Shown: positions 10,812 to 19,996 of the stretch, one piece after another
Layout: each line of letters begins with the position of its first letter
Position numbering within the stretch: the stretch's first letter is position 1
Origin: Eutreptiella sp. 'Long Island Sound 2002'
Lineage: Eukaryota > Euglenozoa > Euglenophyceae > Eutreptiales > Eutreptiaceae
DNA length: 64,000 nt
Assembly: GCA_964036045.1 (NCBI GenBank)
Contig: OZ038383.1
Coordinates: forward strand, 68,531,888-68,595,887
Reading direction: 5' to 3'
Notes under the pieces: generated by a model
The model's input: only the letters and a program-made list of their open reading frames with translations
The model's database searches: none
What the model was told of the DNA's origin: nothing
Translations under genes and position numbers: made by a program

Positions 10812-11613
10812 TGAGACCTCGAAGAGGTCTCTCTCGTCTGGGTGGGCGGCACACTGTCCGAACTGAACAGACAGGTCGCAGGGGAAAAAAACTTTTTCTC
10901 GAGCTCGACATGTGCTGGCTTCCTGAAGCATAATAGTGGTCGAAACCCACAGACTGGTTACAGTGTATGGTATACCTGTCCTCAGCGCCTCATCCACACG
11001 TCGTGTTCGACTCTGCCACGGCTGTGTCTTGGCGGAAGCTGCAGAAGACAACTTCGCCAGGCACACTGCACGGGCCCTACCCACAGCAAGGCTGTCAGCT
11101 CGTCAAGATACCATCACATTGGGCACAGCTATCGAACCTGAGTGCCCAGCACACAAACAACCAACAGGACTATACATCTGTCGGATCGACAGGGCATTAT
11201 AGTCAGTCGACACCATTAATGGCGTCCCAACTGTCGACTCAGCCATTACTTGGCATTCAGACTGTCAAATCAGACTATACTTGGCATCCAGACTGTCGCA
11301 GCAGCGGTCCGTGCCCCACTCGAATGTGGACGAGCCATCATCCTGGAGTCGACATACTTCGTGTACTTCTGTCAGCGTCTCGACGCTGGCCATGAACTTG
11401 AAGGTGTCGTGACCCGTATAGTGTCGACAAACATCGCTCTCGAGAGGACATTTCTGAATCAGGATACCAGATCGATGGTTGAGCAATCGAAGGTTGGGAT
11501 CGCCAGGCTGGCCGTCGACGGGGCGCTTGTACTGGAATACGAAGACATGGTCACGGGCAGGAGCTCAAAACTATCCCAGTCCCAATGTCTGCGTCTTGGT
11601 CGTGTAGAAATCC

Positions 11614-12330
11614 TCAAAGGTTCGACCGCTGCCAGATGGCAGGGTTCCACAAATCCATTCGATTGGTGGTCTCGAAGGAGAACACGTCACTTCGATTGAT
11701 CGTCCATCGATATGTTTGCTTCGAACCGGCACCAGCGGTCATGCTGTGGTACAACGGACCAGTTCGCGTATCGACTCGCCACCACGGCGTGTCGGCAGTC
11801 GAAAGTGTCGGAACAACGATGATGACGCTGACGTCGTCGACCCCAGGACCGAGGGCATATCGGTCAATGATCTCGAGGCTGCTGGTTCGAGAGTTTGCTT
11901 GGAGGTGACCGAGGTGTTGATGCACATACTGGCCATCGGCGAGAGCGCCCTGCAGAGCAATTCGAACCGCTTCTGCAGTCACAAGGCTCGAAGCCGTGTC
12001 CACAATGACCGCCTTGAGGACTTGGTCACGGCAGCTGACCTTGCGTCGATGGGCAGTTTTCAAATCAACATGGATCGGCGTGAGGTACTTGAACATCGGT
12101 ACATCGAAGTGGTGCTGGTAGACTTTCGAATCCGCCGACAAGAACCGGTGGTCCACAGGGTTCGGGTGAGACAGGTCGCTCGCGCGCGAACTCCTGGGCT
12201 CAAGCTCCTCCCGTTCATCGACGAAAACATTCCTTCGGAACAGGACCTCTCGGCGCCAATGTCCTCCGTTCTCGTATCCGCCTTCGAAAGGGGACATGAG
12301 ACATTTCGAAGTACCCAGACGTCGAGCCAA
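11614..12330 (-). pseudogene. Protease-like region of element B'
   Basis: A 238-residue frame on the minus strand. The middle reads KAVIVDTASSLVTAEAV, which looks like the retropepsin active-site segment (DTGAS in family members) with the Gly missing. About 60 residues later DDVSVIIVVPTLSTAD occupies the place of the conserved ILGMPWL strand. Retropepsins process Gag-Pol. The altered DTG and the lack of downstream RT suggest a dead copy. The assignment rests on this pattern and on similarity of layout to the protease end of element B (58428-59292). Confidence 0.4.
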
Positions 12331-12684
12331 ATCAGGGGCGTCCTCGAAAGAAAAAAGCTTGATGCACTCCTCATTGGTCGAATGAAGACGGGCAACTCGT
12401 CGAATTTCCTTATCGAAGTCATAGTACCTGATTTGTCAAGGGCCAGTCTGGTAAATCGTCGCCAGCTGGACTAGACCCATGGGGGCACCTGGTGCGACGG
12501 CGTTGGAGGCGTAAGGTCCAGTCGACTCTCCTAGTCGATAGTATTTCTGGAGCTGGACCATGAGGTCCTGGGTTCAAACTGGGGCGGACCTGTATCTCTT
12601 GTTCCCGATTCGAGTGGTACCACGTAGGCCTCGCAATTGGTGTCGTCGAAGGAGCAAGTTGACCTTATACGCGAGAAAGGGGGC

Positions 12685-12996
12685 TCAACCTTCGAATGAC
12701 CAGTAACTCGTTTGGCAAGAATTCTGGAGGACTCGAATGAGCCCAAGGATCGAAACAGCGGAGGGTGCTGATCGGCGCATCTTCTCCAATGTCCAGAAAC
12801 GTCGGTATCTGAAGAACAGGACGATTCCATCGGCGACGTGCATCGGGTCGTCGATCCCACAAATCTCTCGATGCATGCGGGTCAGGCGTGCAATTCGATT
12901 AGGCAGGTCGGTCTCGACGAGATTGTTCCTGAATTCCCAGTCGAGGTAGGTAGGTAGGTAGGTATCTTTGGGAGCTTGGGATGCCTCCTTTGACAT
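12685..12996 (-). pseudogene. Gag-like fragment of element B'
   Basis: A 103-residue minus-strand frame with a basic, helix-prone section (WEFRNNLVETDLPNRIARLT, then ICGIDDPMHVADGIVLFFRY). The position upstream of the protease-like region fits gag. No CCHC knuckle is visible. A GGTA microsatellite interrupts the N-terminal part. Assignment is by position only. Confidence 0.25.
12945..12964. repeat. (GGTA)n microsatellite
   Basis: Five tandem copies of GGTA at 12945-12964, near the truncated end of element B'. Confidence 0.8.
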
Positions 12997-13430
12997 TGCA
13001 GGAAGAAGGTCTTACCAAGGGGACGTCCTGTCCCTCCCACTGCCCTATGTCAGGTGCCTCTTGAGCCGCTCCCGCATGTGCTTGGGAAGGCATTGTCGCG
13101 GCCACCCGGTCCATGTGTCCCAGGTGGGAGGGTGTCCCCACATGTGTCCATGGGTAGGGCCACATGCCCCCTCCTTTGGGCGGCAGCTCTGGGGGCTGCC
13201 CAGCTGTGTGCAGTATCTCTCACCACAAGGGGTATTGCTCCCGCTAGTCTACAGTACGACCTCCTCACCCTTGTGGCTTGAGTTGCGGGGACACTCTGCT
13301 TGGCAGGCGGCCCCCTCCTGGACTGTGTACCGGCTCGCCTGTCACCGGTTGCTTCCATGGCTCCGGGTGACGTTTGCCATGGTCCCCGATGCAGCCTGGC
13401 CGGGCTCGGACCAGTGGCCTTGGAGTACCG
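12997..13430. other. Unassigned GC-rich sequence
   Basis: About 430 bases between element B' and the repeated 3' region of LINE-like copy 3. Overlapping ORFs occur on both strands, but none shows a recognisable motif or favoured frame. It may be further 3' sequence of the LINE-like family, since the copy 1 equivalent would lie off the window. Confidence 0.3.
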
Positions 13431-13526
13431 CTCCTGCCACTGGCCCGGTGGGTCGGCTGGGTCGCCCCAGTGCGTCCGACCCATGGGGTGTTGTTTCTTT
13501 CCTGTCCCTCGGCCGCCCTACGTGTG

Positions 13527-13725
13527 TGCAGTGTCCTGGGCCGCTTGGCTCCTGTTCACCGGTGTGCCCGCGCGGTTTGCTTTGTTGCGGCTGCGGTGTC
13601 CTGGGCCACTTGGCTCCTGTTCACCGGGGTGCTCGCTCGGTGTGTTGTGTTGCGTGTGCGGTGTCCTGGGCCTCTTGGCTCCCGTTCACCGGTGTGCGCG
13701 CTGTGTGCGGTGCGCGTGTGCCATG
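13527..13725 (+). repeat. 65-bp minisatellite, three units
   Basis: Three diverged head-to-tail units, each with GTGTCCTGGGCC and CTGTTCACCGG or close variants. These are the same unit as the large array at 33216-36170 and the single unit at about 105-175. Confidence 0.8.
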
Positions 13726-14117
13726 GGTGGTTGTGTCTCTCTTCCTCCCCCCTTAATTTTCGTTTTTTTTTGATTGAAAAAAAAAGAAAAACAGAGGCGC
13801 GCGTACACTGCAGGCACAGGCACGGGCAGCTGGTGCGGCGGTGCAATAGTGTTGTGTCCTCTGGTGTGTGTCGTCGGTGCTGTGGCGGCGGTCGCGCCCC
13901 AGGGGTGCGGCTCGCGCGTCCTGATGTACACGGGCATGGGCAAGGGTCGGTTTCGTTAGGTGTCTCTTTGCTTCTGGAACTGGCTGGTTAGGCGGCTATG
14001 TGGGCTGTGGGTGTGGGCTGTGGTTACGTTGTTCCCTCGGCGGGCCTGGTTAGGAGTCAAGGGTTAGCGGTTTCGGGGTGTGGCTCGGGTTTGATTTGTG
14101 TTTGGGTTTTGGCTCGG

Positions 14118-14690
14118 TTAGGAGGTTGCGACGCTAGCGGGCCTGGGCTCGGTGCCTTTGGGCGTAGTGGTTCCCGTTGTCGTGTGCGTTGGCGTCCTTC
14201 GGCGTCCGGTTCGTTTGGTGACTTCTGGGCGGTGCCTGGCGTGTGCCCCGTGGTGGTGGTTTGCTGGGTAACGGGGGTAGGTGGCGGCGCCGCTGGCCGG
14301 GGGGTCAGGCGCGTCGTGTTTTGTGGTGCGCAGGGCTCCTGGGGTGCTGTGGGTGCCGCCGGTGTCGGTGCGCCGACGCTTGTGGGGTGGTGAGGGGGGG
14401 TGTGTGTGCGGGGCTGGGCTTTGGGTGATGTCCAACAGGCGGATGCCGTCTCGCTGTGTCTCCTGGAGGGTCTCCTGCAGGCGCCTGAGGACATACGGGT
14501 CGTCCTGGGGCGCGGGGAGGTTGCGGGGATGGACTCCCAGGGGCTGGAGCGCATCGGCCAGCATGGCTTCCCATGCGGCCTGCGGCATCCACCCCCCTGC
14601 CGGCCGGAGGAGGCAGTTCTCCACCGACCCCTTGCGGGGCCGGTGGACCAGGCCCTCGAGGGAGGGCTCTCCCCGGGCCCACTTTCGCAC
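14118..14690 (-). pseudogene. C-terminal conserved block of LINE-like copy 3
   Basis: An open frame of 190 codons from a GTG at 14690. It begins RKWARGEPSLEGLVHRPRKG and runs without a break through SVENCLLRPAGG, PQAAWEAMLADALQPLG, NLPAPQDDPYVLRRLQ and ETQRDGIRLLDIT, then into a His/Pro/Thr-rich tail. The first part matches 9640-9895 of copy 2, where two frames are needed. The frame is open further upstream (QLCEV) until element A interrupts it at 14800. Unknown family; it is the best-preserved version of this block in the window. Confidence 0.5.
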
Positions 14691-14795
14691 TTCGCAGAGC
14701 TGCGTGTGGGTCCAGCGCTGCCACCACTGTCCCTGGGCGGGGCCGCGGTCTTGGGCGGAGGAGTGGGCGTTGGTGGGTGGGACGGGGTCGTGGGG

Positions 14796-14800
14796 ACCGG
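14796..14800. repeat. Target-site duplication of element A (left)
   Basis: ACCGG immediately left of the LTR, repeated at 26122-26126 immediately right of the other LTR. Confidence 0.85.
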
Positions 14801-15598
14801 AGAAAAGTTTATAGTGTTTTCAGCACTGTGTTTTTGCTTCTCCTGCTGCTTGCTGTTGCTGTAGGGTGTCCTGCTGCTTGTTTTGGGAGATGAAAAGCTT
14901 TTGTTTATTGAAATACAGCAAGTCCAAGTCAATCCAGGATAGCCAAAGCCAGAAGTGTGCAAGGAGAAGGTAATTCAGGATCAAAGCATGAAGGGCTGCA
15001 GTGTAAACAGTGAAAGATGATTGGATATTCACAGAAACTGCAACTCAGGTCACAAATGAATGCATATTCACAAAGATAGCTGAAATGTTTTTGGAAAAGA
15101 GTTAGAAAACTGCCTCAGGATCACTCTCTCTCCATAGTGCCATCTCAGGAGATGTGCACTCTTTGTTTTGGGTCCCATATGTGCTGAGGTGGCATGGTAT
15201 GTGGCGATGAGGTCACTGCCATGTCACATGGGATCTTCCTACTTAGCTAGGCTGACCAGGAATTGAACCCAGGACCTCTCAAAAAGAGGTGCCCAGCCCC
15301 CTAGGGTGCATACCACTAGGATAGCTAAGAATTCATGGAAAAACATAGATAAATTCATAGGCTCTACTTTAGGTATGTCAGTGCTCAGTCAACTCAGGAA
15401 AAGATGAATAGCTTCACATTGAAAGGGGATTAAGGGGTCCACTCCATATCCTGATTGGGTGTTTGGTTCCATAGGTCAAAATGTGTTATCACCAGTTTTG
15501 GTTGGACCAATACTAAGATAAAAATGCCTGGATGCTCAGTGCATCTCTAATACAACTAGAGTAGGCCTCAAAGCAATGGAAAAGCACTTTTTCTTACT
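14801..15598 (-). repeat. 3' LTR of element A
   Basis: Begins AGAAAAGTTT and ends CTTTTTCTTACT on the plus strand, so the terminal dinucleotides are AG and CT. Nearly identical to 25323-26121. It contains a tRNA-like segment at 15242-15329. Confidence 0.92.
15242..15329 (-). promoter_or_regulatory. tRNA-like segment inside the 3' LTR of A
   Basis: On the minus strand, CTTAGCTA and TAGCTAAG pair as an 8-bp closing stem. Within lie a D-arm-like TAGTGGTATGCAC (A-box position), a hairpin ACCTC-TTTTTGA-GAGGT resembling an anticodon arm, and GGTTCAATTCC (B-box) flanked by a T-arm-like stem. It is longer than a normal tRNA between the A-box and the anticodon-like arm. It could be a captured tRNA or SINE acting as an internal Pol III promoter. 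Function is inferred. Confidence 0.45.
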
Positions 15599-15608
15599 CC
15601 CCCCTTGT
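15599..15608 (-). other. Polypurine tract of element A
   Basis: CCCCCCTTGT on the plus strand, i.e. ACAAGGGGGG directly before the 3' LTR in element orientation. This is the expected plus-strand primer site and confirms the LTR edge. Confidence 0.75.
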
Positions 15609-17849
15609 GCTGTGGTGGCCACCACTGTCGCATTTTAGGAAAAAGGGAATTTTTCTTGGCCTTTCCTTGGTTTCCACATCTACTTTAAAATACCTACAGT
15701 TTCCCTCCCACTGAAAAATGAGCGCTCACCATGGCTGGCGGTCTCCTGCTGCTTTGTTTGTAACATATCCTACAGAAGACTCAGCGCTCATGGCGCTGCC
15801 GGGGCTCCTGTGGCTTGGTTGGGTTAGTATGGGAGCATGCCAAACATGTGCATATGCATCCCTCCCTCCAAGACGCAGCGTCGACACAACCCAAACGCAA
15901 GACACAATATACACACTCGCATGGGTTCTCGTAAACCTGCTGGCGACCTGTGACCTGTCTTAGGGCGAAGGGAGTCTCAAAAGAATTAAATTTGCCCCTT
16001 GGTGGGGTCTTGGTTCTGCTCAGTCTCTCCAGGCACCTGCGTTTCGGCCCGAACACGGCCTACTCAGCGAGGCTGCGCGTGCGTATCTGCAGAGGCAGGA
16101 ATGGGAGAATTATGGACGAATCCACGCAAAAACGAAGCGACGACACCAAAATCCGTCAAATGACGGCGTAGAATTTTTCTGAAACGACACACCTGAGCAG
16201 AATCCAATTGTGCATCAGAAGCACATTTTTATAGAAATTATAGTCATCTCTGGATTTTTTAAATCCAGAAATTCATACGCATAAAATGGCGGCGCGCAGG
16301 AGCGGCTCCTAGCGAAGCGCCAGAAAAAGGAGAAATAATGGAATTATAAACGTATGTCTCACGTAGTCTTGAAAATGACGAGACACACATTAATAAATAA
16401 ACATACAGATTCCACCCACACTGATAGAAGCTTCAAAATTTCAAGAATTTGAAAATGAACGAAAAGACTTCAATGAATCAGGTATAAACTACAGGTATGT
16501 TCGTCTCGCATGCCGCATACACATTGCTCGTCTCGTGTCTCCGTGAACGAGCTATGTAGCAGCGCTAACAAAGATAGAACGCGATCGAGGGATTGATTAG
16601 AAAGATTGCAGATGATTAGCGGTCAGATCAGGGTGATTAGACATACACACAAGTGCATAGCAACGTTCTTCGCGTGCGCCCCTCAGTTGCTCTCTCTCCC
16701 AGCGGTAGGTAAGGTGAGTAAGCCCAGGCGGAGCCACCCCCTGGTTGACTCGTGATTGACGCGCAGATGGGCAGGTTTGCCCACGATTCACGTGCATACT
16801 CGTGCATGCACACACGCATTAAAGGGTAGGCCACGCGAAGTGCGCACGGTAAACCTTGTTTAGACTACCCAGGGGCTCCTCGGTACGTTCTTTAAGAGAA
16901 CCTGAGGAGTCCCTTAAAGCTTGCTTGCTTGACAAGGGTAGCTGCTCCTGCAGCGTGTTTGCGGACAGTGTATTATAGGTCACACTGAGAAGGGTATAAT
17001 ACCTGGAGTGTGGCTTGGTTCCTCCGCCGCAAACGCCCGTTCATTTGCCTTTGTTTTACAGGTGGGCAGGTAGGGTGATTGGTGCAGCAGCCTTTTTTTT
17101 ATGCCCTGCTAAACAAGGGCGCAGATCACACAAACAAATAACTCCGCTCCGCCTGTGGCAGAGCAGGGAGTCCGACTTCATCGACATCTGCGCCTTGCAC
17201 GCGAGAGCACTCCTTTCCTCCAAGCCCTAGCAGGGGAAACGCCCTGTGGCGTCCCCTGTTAGGCCACAGTTGCTTAGCAGCGCTGTGTTCTCTTGTCATT
17301 TCACAGGAGGGTCGCTAGGACCCACGACACATTTGTCATTGCAACGCCCAGTAGAGTGTGCGTGTAGGAGTGGGAGTCCCGCGTGGGGGCTTGAGCCAGT
17401 TGCCCCAGTGCTCGCCCACCAGGATGGTGCCACTGTAGGGTGTGTAGGACCTGTAGTGCGTGTGTCACTGTCCCACCCGTTTCCTGCAATTTTAGCAGGG
17501 TTGGTGGGCTGTGGCAGTGGTTAGGTCAGTGTTTTTGGCCACATAGCAAAACGGCGTTTTCATGCCTTCATAGCTTTTGGCCACCCCTCCCTGTAGTAGA
17601 CAGATAGGTAGGGAAAACAATACCTGGATCAGCACGCTGGGTATTCCCCCAAGGTTTTGCGCCAGCACAGAAATTGGGCGCATAGGGGAGGGGAGACCCG
17701 GGGCGTACCCCGTGGCATCAATAAGCCAACCCTCCAGGTTTAGCAAGGGCGCAGACTTGGGTATAATTAGGACACCACTTCTGCGGCTTGCTCTCAGGAC
17801 CTTAGGACTAGCACACTCACACATACGCTTTGGCAGGTAAGGGTAAGGT
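15609..17849 (-). other. 3' non-coding region of element A
   Basis: About 2.2 kb between the chromodomain stop and the PPT. ORFs here are short and carry no motif I recognise. Some A/T-rich stretches (16180-16500) contrast with the coding part. A strong hairpin lies at 17226-17263. Such long 3' regions can hold a further gene or an antisense ORF, but nothing supports one here. Confidence 0.4.
17226..17263. other. Strong inverted repeat in the element A 3' region
   Basis: CCTAGCAGGGGAAACGCC (17226-17243) and GGCGTCCCCTGTTAGG (17248-17263) pair over about 16 bp with one mismatch and a small bulge around a CTGT loop. It could form an RNA hairpin; role unknown. Confidence 0.6.
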
Positions 17850-18494
17850 TCAGTCCCTAGCTGTAGTCTTGGAGGGAAGCGTCTCAGCGAGCCTCAGCAA
17901 CTCACCAAGGTTGTTCTGGGACAAGTAGTCAGCCAGAACTGAGTTTAGGCGTCCCTCAGGTAGAACAAATGCAGAGAAGGGCTCCCAGGTGGCCTCTTCG
18001 ACTCCAAATCCTTCCCAGAGGGTGAGGAAGCGCCAACCCTGGCGATAGCGGTGGTGTAGGACAGACTTCACCAGGTAGAAGCCCTCCTGAGCCATCTCCT
18101 CGGCGTTCATGTCGGGGAGTTCACCTTCAACTTCCATAGGGCTGGCAGCCCCTTGTAGGTCCAGAGCGGCGATTTCCTCGTCGTTCAGCTCCCACTCCTC
18201 CCCACAGAGGTCTTCAGGATCATGGTAGCGCTTCAGGTGCTGAGCAGCGCACACCAGAGTCCCCCCTAGACGGGGAGAACACCGCACGGTGATACGGTGT
18301 CCATCCACAGAGAGGATCTTGTATGGCCCGAAGTAGGGGTCATCGCTGGTAGCGCGTGGCCAGGCGGGTAGTCGACTGTGGTGCACCAGCACCCAGTCCC
18401 CCTCTTGGTAGGTGGCCGGTACTCGGTGCTTGTTCTTCTTGTTCCACTGACGCTCCCTCACTTGTCCACCTTCGCTTGTTGCTCTTGGACCCAT
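17850..18494 (-). CDS. Integrase C-terminus and chromodomain, element A
   Basis: A 214-residue frame overlapping the end of the integrase frame. After a short out-of-frame start it gives VRERQWNKKNKHRVPATYQ, EGDWVLVHHSRLPAWPRA and GPYKILSVDG, the GPY/F-type C-terminal integrase module. It ends with a chromodomain-like segment: YLVKSVLHHRYRQGWRFLTL, WEGFGVEEATWEPFSAF and VLADYLSQN. Chromodomains direct chromovirus integration to marked chromatin. The true protein should continue from the 18458-19996 frame; a single base shift near 18460-18470 separates them. Confidence 0.75.
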   Translation of the reverse strand: MGPRATSEGGQVRERQWNKKNKHRVPATYQEGDWVLVHHSRLPAWPRATSDDPYFGPYKILSVDGHRITVRCSPRLGGTLVCAAQHLKRYHDPEDLCGEEWELNDEEIAALDLQGAASPMEVEGELPDMNAEEMAQEGFYLVKSVLHHRYRQGWRFLTLWEGFGVEEATWEPFSAFVLPEGRLNSVLADYLSQNNLGELLRLAETLPSKTTARD

Positions 18495-19996
18495 TCACCC
18501 ACAGAAGAATGGGTATCCTCTGGATAGGGGGCATGTAGGAACCATGCTGGGCGCCCCAGGAATAGCTCATGGGGCGAGTAGCCAGTCGCCGAACTTTCTT
18601 GGGAGTTCATCATCAAGGATATGACGGGGAGTAGTCTCACCCAGTCTCTGGTGCGTTCAGTTTTGCACCATATCCGTACGTTCTCCTTCAGGACACGGAT
18701 CTGTCGCTCACATAGGGGGTTGCTCGTGTGAGAGTAGGGAATCCCCGTAGACACCTGGACATTGAGGGATCTCAGGACCCTCTTGTACCAGCTAGTATCT
18801 GAGCGTACTCGCACGTCCTCATCGGAGTTGATCTCCTTGGGCGCCCCATAGACGCAAAACCACTCCTCCAGGAGTATCTTGATAGTCTCCTCCCCGGTAA
18901 TGTGCTTGGTACATGGGAACACCCTGGTAAACCTGGTCAACCCACAGGCTACCACGAGGGCGAAGTCATAGCCCCCGAACTTCGGCATCTCCGTGTAGTC
19001 CACGTATAGAACACTGTTAGCACAGTGAGGGATGGGCAGGGTCGAGTAGAGACCTCTGTCCCTGATATCCCCTGGTTTACAGGACCTGCACGGGCACTTG
19101 TCCACGATAGGCTGGAGGGTTTTCCGCAGTTGGTCATCAGTCCACGTAGCGTGGAACCACTGCTTGAACAGCCTCAGGGTACGGTCAGCACCCACATGAC
19201 CACTGGACTCATGGGTCCACTTCAGCAGCGCTGGGACTCGGTCACTAGGCACCACAATACGGTCCTCGTGCCATAGGTAGCTCTTGTCCCTCTTCCACTG
19301 GTCCTGGTTGACCAGGAGGGGTTCAAGGCATTTCTCCAGGCGCTTGTAGATATCCCCGAACTCTTTCAGGTACTCCAATTGTTGGAGTCCATCCAGGGGG
19401 CGTATCATGGTCATGTTCAGGTCCAGGTGTACGTCCATACGGCTGAACGCCTCCTTAGCCAGCGCTTCAGACCGGGCACCAATCAGGGCGTCGAAGGTGT
19501 TGCGGCTGATGTAGTCGGCGCACTCGTTCTTCACTCCCTGGATATGGTGTACCGTCAGCCGTAGTTGACTGAGGTAGGTCCACCAGCGACGTAGCTTGGC
19601 CTTCTCAGGTGGGGGACCCTTCTGGAAACTGCGGACCGGTTCTTGGTCGCACAGCCAGGCCACAGGGTTACTCCCCAACAGTCGTGCTTGTGAGGATAGC
19701 ACCAGCATACCCGCGAGCAATTCCTGCTCATAGGTGGAGTAGTTCCCCCTGGCCTGGACCCACTTGTCGTCAGGGTAGCTGTGCTTGAGGGTTCCGTCTC
19801 GGTTGAGACCTTCCGTCCCCAATTGGGAAATGGCCGAGTCGAACTCCTCCTTCTCTAGTGCTTGCCATTGGAACAACGTTCCACCACCGCCCACACTGCT
19901 GGCGTCGGTCACCAGGAAAATCTCCCCTTGTGCTCTAGGCACGCCCAAGCACTTAGCGTTGGCTACCTTGTCTTTGAGCTCGTCAAACGCTTGTTG
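18458..19996 (-). CDS. RNase H and integrase part of Pol, element A
   Basis: In frame with the RT part, after a single TAG at 19997-19999. RNase H begins FLVTDASSVGGGGTLFQW and continues through EQELLAGMLVL and AWLCDQEPVRSF. The integrase zinc finger follows as HESSGHVGADRT ... CPCRSC (HHCC). The catalytic core has Asp in YVDYTEMPKFGG, Asp in NSDEDVRV and Glu in NPLCERQIRVLKENV, the D,D-35-E arrangement. Integrase inserts the cDNA into the genome. The frame stops at 18458, where a one-base shift cuts it from the chromodomain part. The catalytic residues look intact. Confidence 0.88.
   Translation of the reverse strand, partial: QQAFDELKDKVANAKCLGVPRAQGEIFLVTDASSVGGGGTLFQWQALEKEEFDSAISQLGTEGLNRDGTLKHSYPDDKWVQARGNYSTYEQELLAGMLVLSSQARLLGSNPVAWLCDQEPVRSFQKGPPPEKAKLRRWWTYLSQLRLTVHHIQGVKNECADYISRNTFDALIGARSEALAKEAFSRMDVHLDLNMTMIRPLDGLQQLEYLKEFGDIYKRLEKCLEPLLVNQDQWKRDKSYLWHEDRIVVPSDRVPALLKWTHESSGHVGADRTLRLFKQWFHATWTDDQLRKTLQPIVDKCPCRSCKPGDIRDRGLYSTLPIPHCANSVLYVDYTEMPKFGGYDFALVVACGLTRFTRVFPCTKHITGEETIKILLEEWFCVYGAPKEINSDEDVRVRSDTSWYKRVLRSLNVQVSTGIPYSHTSNPLCERQIRVLKENVRIWCKTERTRDWVRLLPVISLMMNSQESSATGYSPHELFLGRPAWFLHAPYPEDTHSSVGEWVQEQQAKVDK

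Larger units (their letters stand above)
10525..12996 (-). mobile_element. Ty3-like element B' remnant (3' LTR plus gag/protease part)
   Basis: A 276-bp LTR (10525-10800) with matching ends TGTTGTGG and CCATAACA is followed by a C-rich tract that is a polypurine tract on the minus strand. The internal minus-strand sequence gives fragments of a gag-like and a protease-like protein. No RT or integrase is seen, and no 5' LTR is found, so the element is internally deleted and truncated near 12996. The sequence is full of TCGA/TTCGA words, as in element B. The plus-strand end interrupts LINE-like copy 2 at 10524. Confidence 0.55.
13431..14800 (-). mobile_element. LINE-like family, copy 3, 3' part
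   Basis: Minus-strand 3' end of a copy that continues at 26122 after element A. Sequence on the two sides of A joins into one uninterrupted match to copy 1 around 1655-1695 once one ACCGG target copy is removed. It contains the C-terminal conserved block, a 3' non-coding part, an A/T tract (about 13756-13798) and three 65-bp minisatellite units. Confidence 0.7.

Noticed and set aside
10842-11395. Plus-strand ORFs across the 3' part of element B'
   Set aside because: Several overlapping short frames with no motif, antisense to a retroelement.
12945-12964. GGTA repeat as a second SINE tail
   Set aside because: No tRNA-like head or target duplication was found around it; recorded as a microsatellite.
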